Of a stretch of 64,000 nt of DNA, positions 41,591-50,812 are shown one piece after another. Within the stretch, counting starts at the first letter, position 1; the number at the start of each line of letters is the position of its first letter. The notes beneath the pieces are model-generated. The model worked only from the letters and a program-made list of their open reading frames with translations. It did not search any database and had not been told where the DNA came from. The DNA comes from Pseudomonas pudica (GTDB taxonomy: Bacteria > Pseudomonadota > Gammaproteobacteria > Pseudomonadales > Pseudomonadaceae), in the NCBI RefSeq assembly GCF_015680405.1, contig NZ_JADLJS010000006.1, positions 62,001-126,000 of the forward strand. The letters run 5' to 3'. The position numbers and the translations under genes are program-made.

Positions 41591-42505
41591 TCATTGTGAA
41601 CAACCGATGACGCGTGCCGCGCTGTGATGAAGGATGCCATGGCGCCTGGCCAGGGCTGCACGGTCCTTGCTGTATCCACCGCCGATCACGCCCACCACCG
41701 GGATATCGCGGCCCATGCAGTGGCGCAGCACTGCTTCGTCACGGGCGGCAACGCCTGCATCGGTCAGTTGCAGATAGCCCAGGGCGTCGTCCTTGTGCAC
41801 ATCGACACCGGCGTCATACAGCACCAGGTCGGGTCGATAGAGTGGCAGCAGGTAGTTGAGGGCGTCGTCCACCACTTTCAGGTAGGCCATGTCGCCCATG
41901 CCCCGGGGCAGGGGAATGTCCCAATCGCTTTGTGCCTTGCGCGCCGGGAAGTTCTGTTCGCAATGCAGCGATACCGTGATGGCGTCTGGTGTCTCGTGCA
42001 GGATGCGCGCGGTGCCGTCACCCTGATGCACGTCGCAGTCGAAGATCAGCACCCGGTGTACCCGGCCGGCCTCCAGCAGGTAGCGGCTGATCACGGCCAG
42101 GTCGTTGAAGATGCAGAAGCCGGCAGGGTGTTCGTAATGGGCGTGGTGGGTGCCGCCGGCAAGGTGGCAGGCGATGCCGTGCTGCAGCGCCATCTCGGCG
42201 CTCAGCAGCGAGCCGCCTACGGCGCGCACGGTACGCCGGGCCAGGGCCTCGCTCCAGGGCAGGCCGAGGCGGCGCTGGTCCTCGCGTGACAGGTCACCGT
42301 TCATGTAGCGCTCGATGTAGCTGCGGTCGTGGGCCAGGGCGAGGATGTCGTTGGGGCAGATGTCCGGGCGCAGCAGGGCCTGGTCGGTGGTCAGCCCGCT
42401 GTCGATCAAGTGGTCGTGCAGCAGGCGAAACTTGTCCATGGGGAAGCGGTGTTCGGCAGGGAACTCCGGGCTGTAGTCTTCGTGGTAGATCAGCGGCAAC
42501 GGCAT
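41591..42505 (-). CDS. Histone-deacetylase-like zinc hydrolase
   Basis: 304 aa. The HDAC/acetoin-utilisation arginase-deacetylase fold is marked by HHAHYEHPAGFCIFNDLAV, FDCDVHQGDGTA (Asp/His zinc site), VSLHCEQNFP and YDAGVDVHKDDALG. Bacterial members deacetylate polyamines or small amides; the substrate here is unknown. The start MPLPLIYHED has family-like length; earlier in-frame codons overlap the REP element. Confidence 0.88.
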   Translation of the reverse strand: MPLPLIYHEDYSPEFPAEHRFPMDKFRLLHDHLIDSGLTTDQALLRPDICPNDILALAHDRSYIERYMNGDLSREDQRRLGLPWSEALARRTVRAVGGSLLSAEMALQHGIACHLAGGTHHAHYEHPAGFCIFNDLAVISRYLLEAGRVHRVLIFDCDVHQGDGTARILHETPDAITVSLHCEQNFPARKAQSDWDIPLPRGMGDMAYLKVVDDALNYLLPLYRPDLVLYDAGVDVHKDDALGYLQLTDAGVAARDEAVLRHCMGRDIPVVGVIGGGYSKDRAALARRHGILHHSAARVIGCSQ

Positions 42506-42550
42506 GGGTGGGGTCGCAATCGGGGTCAGTGCTGATCTTGCCATGGCTGG

Positions 42551-42657
42551 GGCAGCTTTGCTGCCCAATCGCCGGCAAGCCAGCTCCCACAGTTACTGCA
42601 CAAGGCTAAAAGGCTATGGGATACCTGTGGGAGCTGGCTTGCCGGCGATGAGGCCAG
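42551..42657. repeat. REP pair (BIME), ATCGCCGGCAAGCC class
   Basis: Mirrored CAATCGCCGGCAAGCCAGC and GCTGGCTTGCCGGCGATGAGG units upstream of the HDAC-like gene and downstream of the phosphatase gene. Confidence 0.86.
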
Positions 42658-42700
42658 AAAAGGCAGTGAAAGGCAGTTGCCCTGGCAGGCAGGAGCGGCG

Positions 42701-43393
42701 TCAGTGCTGTTTCGTGGTACTGGCCAGCACCCGTTGCCAGTCCGGCTCGTTCAGGCGGCCAAGGATGCGCGTCCTGCCATTGCCATCCACCGAAACGAAC
42801 AGCGCACTGGCATAGCCGCTCTCACGCTCGCCCCCCGCAACGTTCTGCTGACGGGCAAAATGGTCGATGCAGCCGTTGTGGGTCACCAGCACCAGGTTAT
42901 GCCCCGGTCGTTTGTGTGCCAGCGCTTCGCTGGCGAACCGGCTGTCACAGCTTTCCAGCCAGTCCTCGCTGGCCACCGCCTGGCCAAGGATTAAATGCGC
43001 GGTTTGCCGTGTGCGCAGTTTCGGGCTGCTGAGCATATCGGCGTTGTCCAGACCCAACTGGTGCAGTCCTTGGCCAACGCGAGCCGCGGCCTGGCTGCCG
43101 CCCACGGTGATGCCGGTGGGGTCGTCCAGGCACGGGCCAGGGGCGCTGTCACAGCGCTCGGCGTGGCGGATCATCACGATCACCGTACCGTCGGCCCAGT
43201 CTTGCAGCAGGCCGCTGTTACTCAATTGCCGTTCGTTGCCAAGGTCCACGATGTGCGTCCTCGTCGCCAACCAGGTGCTCAACGCCGCCACGACCATGCA
43301 CAGGCCAAGAGCGGCACCAAGGGCTTTGCGGGTCAGGCGTCGCTTGCGCCGGGCGTGGATGGCAGGGTGCCCCAGGGTGTTGCTCGATAGCAT
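42701..43393 (-). CDS. Membrane-anchored histidine phosphatase family protein
   Basis: 230 aa. A basic N-terminus (HARRKRRLTRKA) and one membrane helix (ALGLCMVVAALSTWLA) precede a periplasmic branch-2-like phosphatase: catalytic MIRHAERCD, SSPKLRTRQTA and the second His in VTHNGCID. Resembles Ais/PmrG-type LPS-core heptose phosphate phosphatases, but no LPS genes are nearby. The start MLSSNTL has GGAG six bases upstream; an ATG further up is possible. Confidence 0.8.
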   Translation of the reverse strand: MLSSNTLGHPAIHARRKRRLTRKALGAALGLCMVVAALSTWLATRTHIVDLGNERQLSNSGLLQDWADGTVIVMIRHAERCDSAPGPCLDDPTGITVGGSQAAARVGQGLHQLGLDNADMLSSPKLRTRQTAHLILGQAVASEDWLESCDSRFASEALAHKRPGHNLVLVTHNGCIDHFARQQNVAGGERESGYASALFVSVDGNGRTRILGRLNEPDWQRVLASTTKQH

Positions 43394-43572
43394 GCGTTGC
43401 TCCGTTGGCATGGTCGCGGCTGGCGCGGCGGTATTGGCTGGCATCCTGCCAACAGGCCTGTCGGGGGGCGGTGAAGGGCGTGTGAAAATTGCATTCGGGC
43501 GCGCCGGCTGGGTGAAACCTGCACCCGCGCCTACGCTGTAAACTGCAAGACGCTAAAACCGGAGCACGCACG

Positions 43573-44142
43573 ATGACCCCTATCCTGCAACTGGAAAGCG
43601 CGCGGCTGGTGCTGCGCCAGTGGCACGACGACGACCTGCGCGAATTCGCCGCCTTGTGTGCCGACCCGCAGGTGATGCGCTACTTCCCGGCGCCACTGAC
43701 GCGCCTGGAGGCAGCCGCGTTGATCGGCCGCGTGCGCGGGCATTTCAATGAGTATGGCTTTGGCCTTTGGGCCCTGGAGCGCAAGGACAGCGGTGCCTTC
43801 ATCGGCATGACCGGGTTGCTGCACGTGGCCTTCGATGCCGATTTTGCGCCGGCGGTGGAGATCGGTTGGCGCCTGGCACGCCGCCATTGGGGCCTGGGTT
43901 TCGCCAGCGAGGCGGCGTGGACCTGCCTGCGCTGTGCTTTCGCCCAATTGCGCCTGGAAGAGGTGGTGTCGTTCACTAGCGAGAGCAACCTGCCGTCGCA
44001 GAAGGTCATGCAGGCCATCGGTATGCAGCAGGATCTGAACGGCAGTTTCGAACACCCCCGCCTGCCCGTGGGCCATCCGCTGCGCCCGCATGTGCTGTAT
44101 CGCATCGACCGCGCTCACTGGGAGCGTACCCTGCACGCCTGA
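43573..44142 (+). CDS. GNAT N-acetyltransferase, RimJ/RimL type
   Basis: 189 aa. ESARLVLRQWHDDDLREFA opens the domain. The acetyl-CoA site is around EIGWRLARRHWGLGFASEAA, and SESNLPSQKVMQAIGMQ is the usual C-terminal segment. Acts on N-terminal amines or small metabolites; target unknown. ATG preceded by GGAGCACGCACG. Confidence 0.88.
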   Translation: MTPILQLESARLVLRQWHDDDLREFAALCADPQVMRYFPAPLTRLEAAALIGRVRGHFNEYGFGLWALERKDSGAFIGMTGLLHVAFDADFAPAVEIGWRLARRHWGLGFASEAAWTCLRCAFAQLRLEEVVSFTSESNLPSQKVMQAIGMQQDLNGSFEHPRLPVGHPLRPHVLYRIDRAHWERTLHA

Positions 44143-44237
44143 ATTCATGGCCATGCCCGGCGCGAATGACAAACCCTGTATCATTTGCCTTCATGAGAGT
44201 GCTGTAGAGACATGTTGCCTTGCTAGGAGAACCCCCG

Positions 44238-45107
44238 ATGAGTCATGTGTTGGACGACCTGGTCGACCTGTTGAGCCTCGAGTCCATCGAGGAGAACCTG
44301 TTCCGTGGACGCAGCCAGGACCTGGGCTTCCGCCAGTTGTACGGCGGGCAGGTATTGGGCCAATCATTGTCGGCGGCCAGCCAGACGGTCGAGGATGCAC
44401 GCCATGTGCATTCGTTGCATGGCTACTTCCTGCGCCCTGGCGATGCCAGCCTGCCGGTGGTGTATTCGGTGGACCGCGTGCGCGATGGCGGCAGCTTCAG
44501 CACCCGGAGGGTGACGGCGATTCAGAAGGGCCAGCCGATCTTCACCTGCAGCGCCTCGTTCCAGTACGACGAGGAAGGGTTCGAGCACCAGGCGCAGATG
44601 CCCGAGGTGGTCGGCCCGGAAAACTTGCCCACTGAAGTAGAGCTGGCCCGGGCCATGGCCGACCAGTTGCCCGAGCGAATTCGCGACAAGGTGCTGTGCG
44701 CCAAGCCGATCGAGATCCGCCCGGTCACCGAGCGCGACCCGTTCAACCCCAAGCCTGGCGACCCGGTGAAGTACGCCTGGTTTCGCGCGGACGGCAACCT
44801 GCCCGATATCCCGGCCTTGCACAAATACATGCTGGCCTACGCCTCGGACTTCGGCCTGCTGACCACTGCGTTGCTGCCCCACGGCAAATCGGTGTGGCAG
44901 CGTGACATGCAGATTGCCAGCCTCGATCATTCGCTGTGGTTCCATGGCAACCTGCGTGCCGACGAGTGGCTGCTGTACGCCACCGACAGCCCTTGGGCAG
45001 GCAATGCCCGCGGCTTCTGCCGAGGCAGCATCTTCAACCAGGCCGGGCAACTGGTGGCGTCGTCCTGCCAGGAAGGCTTGATTCGCCACCGCAAGGACTG
45101 GGCATGA
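44238..45107 (+). CDS. tesB: Acyl-CoA thioesterase II
   Basis: 289 aa double hot-dog thioesterase hydrolysing medium- and long-chain acyl-CoA. LFRGRSQDLGFRQLYGGQVLGQSL opens the first hot-dog, HSLHGYFLRPGD is the classic TesB motif, and the second half includes LDHSLWFHG. The length equals E. coli TesB. The start MSHVLDD was preferred over an ATG six codons earlier because AGGAG lies 12 bases upstream of it. Ends in an ATGA overlap with the HAD gene. Confidence 0.93.
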   Translation: MSHVLDDLVDLLSLESIEENLFRGRSQDLGFRQLYGGQVLGQSLSAASQTVEDARHVHSLHGYFLRPGDASLPVVYSVDRVRDGGSFSTRRVTAIQKGQPIFTCSASFQYDEEGFEHQAQMPEVVGPENLPTEVELARAMADQLPERIRDKVLCAKPIEIRPVTERDPFNPKPGDPVKYAWFRADGNLPDIPALHKYMLAYASDFGLLTTALLPHGKSVWQRDMQIASLDHSLWFHGNLRADEWLLYATDSPWAGNARGFCRGSIFNQAGQLVASSCQEGLIRHRKDWA

Positions 45108-45694
45108 GCCTGGGCGAGGTGCGCAACTGGGTGTTCGACATGGACGGCACCCTGACGGTGGCTGTGCACGATTTTGCCGCTATCCGCCTGGCGCTGGATA
45201 TCCCGGCCGAGCACGACATCCTCACCCACCTGGCGGCCTTGCCGGCGGACGAAGCGGCAGCCAAGCATGCCTGGCTGCTGGAGCACGAGCGCGACCTGGC
45301 GATTGCTTCCACGGCGGCCACCGGGGCGGTGGAACTGGTGCGCGAACTGGCCGAGCGTGGTTGCCGGCTGGGCATTCTCACCCGCAACGCCCGTGAGTTG
45401 GCGCATGTGACACTGGAGGCCATCGGTCTGGCGGACTGCTTCCCGGTGGAGCACATTCTGGGGCGTGACGAAGCGGCGCCCAAGCCAAGCCCGGATGGGC
45501 TGCTGAAGATTGCCAATGCCTGGGGTGTGGCACCGGGTGAGTTGGTGATGGTGGGGGATTACCGGTTTGACCTGGACTGTGGGCGCGCCGCAGGGGCGCG
45601 CACGGTTCTGGTGAACCTGCCGGACAATCCGTGGCCGGAGCTGGTGGATTGGCATGCGGCCGATTGCCGGGCGCTTAAGGTGATGCTGGGCTGA
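45104..45694 (+). CDS. HAD-superfamily phosphatase (phosphoglycolate-phosphatase-like)
   Basis: 196 aa. Motif I FDMDGTL with the nucleophilic Asp, motif II LTRNAR, the Lys in GRDEAAPKPSPDG and motif IV GDYRFDLDCG. The small helical cap is reduced compared with Gph, so the substrate is not predictable. ATG overlaps the tesB stop by 4 nt, implying translational coupling. Confidence 0.88.
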   Translation: MSLGEVRNWVFDMDGTLTVAVHDFAAIRLALDIPAEHDILTHLAALPADEAAAKHAWLLEHERDLAIASTAATGAVELVRELAERGCRLGILTRNARELAHVTLEAIGLADCFPVEHILGRDEAAPKPSPDGLLKIANAWGVAPGELVMVGDYRFDLDCGRAAGARTVLVNLPDNPWPELVDWHAADCRALKVMLG

Positions 45695-45712
45695 ATCTTG
45701 TGTTGGCAATGT

Positions 45713-45810
45713 AGGCCCTATCGCCGGCAAGCCAGCTCCCACAGGGACACCACTAGAGCTGAGACCTGTGCAATACCTGTGGGAGCTGGCTTGCCGGCGA
45801 TAGGGCCGGA
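45713..45810. repeat. REP pair (BIME), TATCGCCGGCAAGCC class
   Basis: Mirrored CCTATCGCCGGCAAGCCAGC and GCTGGCTTGCCGGCGATAGGG units between the HAD and MDR genes. Confidence 0.87.
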
Positions 45811-45857
45811 CCTGTCTATGCTGAACCCCAATCTATTCCCTGAACGGAGACCTATCC

Positions 45858-46868
45858 ATGACCAGCAAGGCCATCTACGTACAACCCGGCGGCGGCTACG
45901 ACAAGGTTGAGGTCGGTACCAGCGAGGCTCTCGCACCCCAGGCCGGCGAAATCACCGTGCGCCTGCACGCCAGCTCTCTCAACTACCACGATTTCGCCGT
46001 GGTCAGCGGCATGTGGGGCCCGAGCGAGCGGCGCATCCCCATGGCCGATGGCGCTGGCGAAGTGGTCGCGGTGGGTAGCGGCGTCACCGAGTTCCAGGTC
46101 GGCGACAATGTGGTCAGTACCTTCTTCCCAGACTGGCTCGACGGCCAGGCCAATGTGGAAGGCTTCGCCAGGGTGCCCGGCGATGGTATCGATGGTTACG
46201 CCCGTGAGCAGGTCACCGCTCGCGCCACCTCCTTCACCCTGGCGCCCAGGGGCTTCAGCCATGCTGAAGCTGCCACGCTGACCACGGCCGGTCTCACGGC
46301 CTGGCGTGCACTGACGAGCGACGATCACCTCAAGCCTGGCGATACGGTGCTGGTGCAGGGTACCGGCGGCGTGTCTATCTTCGCCCTGCAATTTGCCAAG
46401 CTGGCTGGCGCGACGGTGATCGCCACCTCGTCCAGCGACGCCAAGCTGGAGCGACTGAAGGCCCTGGGTGCCGACCACCTGATCAACTACAAAAGCACCC
46501 CGGCGTGGGGTGAGAAAGTGCGCGAGCTGACCGGCAACCGCGGCGTCGACCATGTGATCGAAGTGGGTGGCCCGGCGACGCTGGAGCAATCGATGATTGC
46601 CGCGCGCATTGGCGGGCATGTGTCGTTGATCGGTATCCTCACCGGCGTGGCCGGCCAGTTGCCACTGGTGCAGGCGCTGGTGCGGCAGATTCGCCTGCAA
46701 GGCGTGCTGGTGGGCAGCCGCGCCCAGCAACAGGCGATGGTGCGAGCAATCGATGCCAATGGCCTGCGGCCAGTGGTGGACAAGCATTTCGAGCTGGAGC
46801 AGATCGTCGAGGCGTTCCGTTATCAGGAGAGCAACCGGCATTTCGGCAAGATCTGCCTGACCTGGTAG
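45858..46868 (+). CDS. Medium-chain dehydrogenase/reductase (zinc-independent ADH/quinone oxidoreductase type)
   Basis: 336 aa. GroES-like half (SLNYHDFAVVSG, MADGAGEVVAVG) and a Rossmann half with TVLVQGTGGVSIFALQFAKLAGA. It lacks the four-Cys structural zinc loop, and the usual zinc-ligand Cys of ADHs is replaced by Asn/Tyr/His in SLNYHD, so it is probably zinc-free. NADPH preference and substrate unknown. ATG after CGGAGACCTATCC. Confidence 0.85.
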   Translation: MTSKAIYVQPGGGYDKVEVGTSEALAPQAGEITVRLHASSLNYHDFAVVSGMWGPSERRIPMADGAGEVVAVGSGVTEFQVGDNVVSTFFPDWLDGQANVEGFARVPGDGIDGYAREQVTARATSFTLAPRGFSHAEAATLTTAGLTAWRALTSDDHLKPGDTVLVQGTGGVSIFALQFAKLAGATVIATSSSDAKLERLKALGADHLINYKSTPAWGEKVRELTGNRGVDHVIEVGGPATLEQSMIAARIGGHVSLIGILTGVAGQLPLVQALVRQIRLQGVLVGSRAQQQAMVRAIDANGLRPVVDKHFELEQIVEAFRYQESNRHFGKICLTW

Positions 46869-46890
46869 CAGGGCCCGACGCGGTTCTCTT

Positions 46891-47010
46891 TGTAGGAGCG
46901 GCCTTGTGTCGCGAAAGGGCCGCAAAGCGGCCCCCGGCCTGCAATTCTGTAGCTGAAATCCAGGGGCTGCTGTGCAGCCCTTCGCGCCACAAGGCCGCTC
47001 CTACAGGGGA
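46891..47010. repeat. REP pair (BIME), CGCGACACAAGGCCGCTCC class
   Basis: Mirrored GGAGCGGCCTTGTGTCGCG and a variant CGCGCCACAAGGCCGCTCC unit between convergent MDR and GntR genes. Confidence 0.85.
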
Positions 47011-47015
47011 TCGTG

Positions 47016-47723
47016 TCAGGCCTGTTCGGGCAGTAGCCGGTCGCGGCTATTGGACAGGTGCAGGCACACCGCTGCCCGGGCCGCGTCCGGGTCCTGCCGG
47101 CGGATGGCATTGAGGATCGCCTCATGCTCGAGGTTGGCCAGGTACGCCTGCCGGGCCAGCTTCGCCCCGCTGCGTTCGGCCAGGGCCATTCGGTTGCGCG
47201 GGATCAGGCCGTTGCCCAGCTGCAACAGCATTTCAGTGAAGTACAGGTTGCCAGTGGCCTCGGCAATCAGCAGGTGAAAGCGCCGGTCGGCCTCGATGCA
47301 GCTGTCGCCGGCGGCGGCCAGGTCCTGGTAATCATCCAGCGCTTGGCGCATGCGCGTCAGGTGTCCCTCGTCACGGCGTAGCGCGGCCAGGGCTGCGGCC
47401 TGGCCTTCAAGGCCGATGCGCAACTCCAGCAGGTCGCGCACATTCGCCGCGCTTTCCGCAGCTATGCGCAGACCGGCCTGGCCCTGGCGCTCCATCACGA
47501 ACGTACCGATACCGTGGCGTGGCTCCACCAGCCCCGAGGCCTGCAATTTCGACAGGGCCTCGCGGACCACGGTGCGGCTGACCCCATGCTCGCGTACCAG
47601 GCTGTTTTCCGAGGGCAACTTGTCGCCTGGCTTGAAGGTGCCCAGCAAGATCTGTTGCGTCAGCCTGGAGACCAGGTCATGGGCGCGGCTGTGGCCGCGT
47701 TTGTGGGCTTGCTCGGTGGCCAT
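47016..47723 (-). CDS. GntR/FadR-subfamily regulator of the glucarate genes
   Basis: 235 aa. Winged HTH (LPSENSLVREHGVSRTVVREALSKLQASGLVEPRHGIGTFV) and an all-helical FCD ligand domain (LLELRIGLEGQAAALAA, DRRFHLLIAEATGN, LEHEAILNAI) with metal-binding Asp/His positions. FCD regulators of this kind respond to sugar acids. Divergent from the MFS-gudD genes, with two matching operator-like motifs between, so it is most likely a repressor released by glucarate or a derivative. ATG chosen; a TTG four codons earlier is possible. Confidence 0.88.
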   Translation of the reverse strand: MATEQAHKRGHSRAHDLVSRLTQQILLGTFKPGDKLPSENSLVREHGVSRTVVREALSKLQASGLVEPRHGIGTFVMERQGQAGLRIAAESAANVRDLLELRIGLEGQAAALAALRRDEGHLTRMRQALDDYQDLAAAGDSCIEADRRFHLLIAEATGNLYFTEMLLQLGNGLIPRNRMALAERSGAKLARQAYLANLEHEAILNAIRRQDPDAARAAVCLHLSNSRDRLLPEQA

Positions 47724-47747
47724 GGTGTAGTCCAATTGTTGTTGTAC

Positions 47748-47758
47748 TTGTACGACAA
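47748..47758. promoter_or_regulatory. FadR-type operator 1
   Basis: TTGTACGACAA fits TNGTNNNACNA and sits in the perfect inverted repeat ACTTGT-ACG-ACAAGT (47746-47760), 22 bases upstream of the regulator start. Confidence 0.6.
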
Positions 47759-47892
47759 GTTAACGGATAAAAATATTTTTTGCCGTTTTTTCCTGTGCTC
47801 AAGTCAGCGAATAGCCTGGTGTATTATGCAAGATCGACGCTAATAAGCATTTTGATAGCTTGTATTTTGTAATTTTGCCGATGTTGGCGACC

Positions 47893-47903
47893 TTGTCGTA
47901 CAA
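47893..47903. promoter_or_regulatory. FadR-type operator 2
   Basis: TTGTCGTACAA also fits TNGTNNNACNA and is the inverted copy of operator 1, 90 bases upstream of the MFS gene start, where it could block its promoter. Confidence 0.6.
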
Positions 47904-47984
47904 CTGTGCTGCGCATATGCTCTTCCCCACTGCCATGTCAGACAACCTCGACCCGCACAAAAACAATTAGTGGGAGATCCGCAA

Positions 47985-49337
47985 GTGAACGACACCCTCG
48001 CTCCGTCTGCCCGGAATGAAGGCGACGCCCTGGCCAGCGCCGTGGCCAAGGTCAAGCGCCACGTCCTGCCGCTGTTCGTCATCATGTTCATCGTCAACTA
48101 CCTGGACCGCGTCAACATCGGCTTCGTCCGCCCGCATCTGGAAAGCGACCTGGGCATCAGCGCTGCGGCCTATGGCTTTGGCGCCGGCCTGTTCTTCATT
48201 GGCTACGCGTTGTTCGAAGTGCCCTCGAACATGCTGCTGCAGAAGGTCGGCGCACGGCTGTGGCTGACCCGCATCATGTTCACCTGGGGGCTGGTGGCCA
48301 CGGCCATGGCCTTCGTGCAGAACGAAACCCAGTTCTACGTGCTGCGCTTTCTGCTGGGCGTTGCCGAAGCGGGCTTCTTCCCCGGGGTGATCTACTACTT
48401 CACCCGCTGGCTGCCGGCCGCCGAGCGCGGCAAGGCGATTGCCATCTTCCTCAGCGGCTCGGCGCTGGCATCGCTGATTTCCGGGCCGTTGGCCGGTGCG
48501 CTGATGCAGATCCAGGGCCTGGGCATGCATGGCTGGCAATGGATGCTGTTCATCGAAGGCATGGCCTCGGTGACGTTGTGCTTCTTCGTGTTCTTCTGGC
48601 TCGACTCCAGGCCGCAGGACGCCAAGTGGCTGAGCCAGGCCGAGCAGGACGCACTGGTGGCCACCATCGATCGCGAGCAGCTTGAGCGTGAAGCGGTCGG
48701 CGTGGTCAAGCCATCGACCTGGCGCCTGCTCAAGGACCGCCAGATCCTGCTGTTCTGCCTGATCTACTTCTGCATCCAGCTGACCATCTACGCCGCCACC
48801 TTCTGGCTGCCGAGCATCATCAAGCGCATGGGTGACCTCAGCGACCTGCAGGTCGGCTTCTTCAACTCGATCCCATGGCTGGTTTCGATCCTGGCCATGT
48901 ATGCCTTCGCCGCCGGCTCGGCGCGCTGGAAGTTCCAGCAGGCCTGGGTCGCAGGTGCGCTGGTGATCGCTGCCATCGGCATGTTCATGTCCACCACGAG
49001 TGGACCGGTGTTCGCCTTTGTCGCGGTGTGCTTCGCGGCCATCGGTTTCAAGTCGGCGTCGTCACTGTTCTGGCCGATCCCGCAGGGTTACCTGGATGCC
49101 CGCATCGCCGCTGCGGTGATCGCGTTGATCAACTCGGTCGGCAATCTCGGCGGCTTCGTCGCCCCAACCACCTTCGGCCTGCTCGAGCAGCAGACCGGTT
49201 CGATCCAGGGCGGCCTGTATGGCCTGGCGGTGACCTCGGTGCTGGCGGCCATTGCCATCTTCTTCGTACGCACTCGCCCAAAGGGCGTCCCTTCCGATGA
49301 CCTCAAGGCCCCTTCGGCCCTGGGTCAGAGCCATTGA
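47985..49337 (+). CDS. MFS transporter, ACS family (probable glucarate carrier)
   Basis: 450 aa, twelve membrane helices with a long central loop (about 200-235). [23 protein letters not shown] and [15 protein letters not shown] are typical of the anion:cation symporter family. Adjacent to gudD (19 nt) and behind the operators, so D-glucarate or galactarate is the likely substrate. GTG start with GGGAGATC upstream; the GTG 15 bases earlier lies inside that ribosome site. Confidence 0.86.
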   Translation: MNDTLAPSARNEGDALASAVAKVKRHVLPLFVIMFIVNYLDRVNIGFVRPHLESDLGISAAAYGFGAGLFFIGYALFEVPSNMLLQKVGARLWLTRIMFTWGLVATAMAFVQNETQFYVLRFLLGVAEAGFFPGVIYYFTRWLPAAERGKAIAIFLSGSALASLISGPLAGALMQIQGLGMHGWQWMLFIEGMASVTLCFFVFFWLDSRPQDAKWLSQAEQDALVATIDREQLEREAVGVVKPSTWRLLKDRQILLFCLIYFCIQLTIYAATFWLPSIIKRMGDLSDLQVGFFNSIPWLVSILAMYAFAAGSARWKFQQAWVAGALVIAAIGMFMSTTSGPVFAFVAVCFAAIGFKSASSLFWPIPQGYLDARIAAAVIALINSVGNLGGFVAPTTFGLLEQQTGSIQGGLYGLAVTSVLAAIAIFFVRTRPKGVPSDDLKAPSALGQSH

Positions 49338-49356
49338 TGACTGCGAGACAACAACC

Positions 49357-50703
49357 ATGAACATGCAGACCCTTCACACCAGCACCCCTGTGGTCACTGA
49401 GCTGCGCGTGATCCCCGTTGCCGGGCACGACAGCATGCTGCTCAACCTCAGTGGTGCCCATGGCCCGTTCTTCACCCGCAACGTGGTGGTGTTGCGTGAC
49501 AGCGCCGGCAATACCGGATTGGGCGAGGTGCCCGGCGGCGAGAAGATCCGCCAGACACTGGAGGACGCTCGCAGCCTGGTGGTCGGCCAGCCGGTCGGCC
49601 ATTACCAGCGCGTGCTCAATGCCATGCGCCAGACCTTCGCCAACCGTGACTCGGCTGGTCGCGGCCTGCAGACCTTCGACCTGCGCATCACCGTGCATGC
49701 GGTGACGGCCATCGAGTCTGCGCTGCTCGACCTGCTTGGCCAGCATCTGAACGTGCCGATGGCGGCACTGCTGGGCGAGGGGCAGCAGCGCGAGGCGGTG
49801 AAGATGCTCGGTTACCTGTTCTACATCGGCGACCGCCAGCAGACCGACCTGGCCTACCGCAACGAAGCTGATGCCGAGGACGACTGGTTCCGCCTGCGCC
49901 ACGAAAAGGCCCTGACGCCGGAGGCGGTTGTGCGTCTGGCCGAGGCCGCCAAGGCGCGCTATGGTTTCAGCGATTTCAAGCTCAAGGGCGGGGTGTTGCG
50001 CGGCGAGGAGGAGATGGAAGCCGTAACGGCGTTGGCCGAACGTTTCCCCGAAGCCCGCATCACCCTCGACCCGAATGGTGCCTGGTCATTGAAGGAGGCC
50101 ATTGCCCTGTGCCGCGACAAGCACGATGTGCTGGCCTACGCCGAAGACCCGTGCGGTGCCGAGAACGGCTACTCGGGCCGTGAGGTGATGGCCGAGTTCC
50201 GCCGCGCCACCGGCCTGCCCACCGCCACCAACATGATCGCTACCGACTGGCGGCAGATGGGCCATGCGATCCAGTTGCAGTCGGTGGACATTCCGCTGGC
50301 CGATCCGCACTTCTGGACCTTGCAGGGTTCGGTACGGGTGGCGCAGATGTGCAACGACTGGGGGCTGACCTGGGGTTCGCATTCCAACAACCACTTCGAT
50401 ATCTCGCTGGCAATGTTCACCCAGGTGGCAGCTGCGGCGCCGGGTGAAATCACTGCGATCGACACCCACTGGATCTGGCAGGACGGCCAGCGCCTGACCC
50501 GTGAACCACTGCGCATCGTCGATGGGCATGTGCACGTGCCGGCGCGGCCGGGGCTTGGGGTGGAGCTGGATGAAGACCAGCTGGCCAAGGCGCATGAGTG
50601 CTACCGCAACATGGGGTTGGGCGCGCGGGATGACAGCGTGGCAATGCAGTTCCTGATTCCGGGGTGGAGCTTCGATAACAAGCGGCCTTGCCTGGTGCGT
50701 TGA
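49357..50703 (+). CDS. gudD: Glucarate dehydratase
   Basis: 448 aa enolase-superfamily enzyme converting D-glucarate to 5-keto-4-deoxyglucarate. Visible are the N-terminal lid, the KxK base FKLKGG, metal ligands in LDPNGAW and EDPCG, and the C-terminal [10 protein letters not shown] with the catalytic His. Length equals E. coli GudD (446). The downstream enzymes of the pathway are not in this window. Likely co-transcribed with the MFS gene. Confidence 0.95.
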   Translation: MNMQTLHTSTPVVTELRVIPVAGHDSMLLNLSGAHGPFFTRNVVVLRDSAGNTGLGEVPGGEKIRQTLEDARSLVVGQPVGHYQRVLNAMRQTFANRDSAGRGLQTFDLRITVHAVTAIESALLDLLGQHLNVPMAALLGEGQQREAVKMLGYLFYIGDRQQTDLAYRNEADAEDDWFRLRHEKALTPEAVVRLAEAAKARYGFSDFKLKGGVLRGEEEMEAVTALAERFPEARITLDPNGAWSLKEAIALCRDKHDVLAYAEDPCGAENGYSGREVMAEFRRATGLPTATNMIATDWRQMGHAIQLQSVDIPLADPHFWTLQGSVRVAQMCNDWGLTWGSHSNNHFDISLAMFTQVAAAAPGEITAIDTHWIWQDGQRLTREPLRIVDGHVHVPARPGLGVELDEDQLAKAHECYRNMGLGARDDSVAMQFLIPGWSFDNKRPCLVR

Positions 50704-50710
50704 GGCTGCT

Positions 50711-50803
50711 GGCCCTTTCGCGGGCTTGCCCGCTCCCACAGGTACTGCATCAGGCTCCAGGCCTGCATTTATCCTGTGGGAGCGGGCGAGCCCGCGAAGA
50801 GAC
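50711..50803. repeat. REP pair (BIME), CGCGGGCTTGCCCGC class
   Basis: Mirrored CTTTCGCGGGCTTGCCCGC and GCGGGCGAGCCCGCGAAG units between convergent gudD and LysR genes. Confidence 0.85.
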
Positions 50804-50812
50804 AGGCACAAA

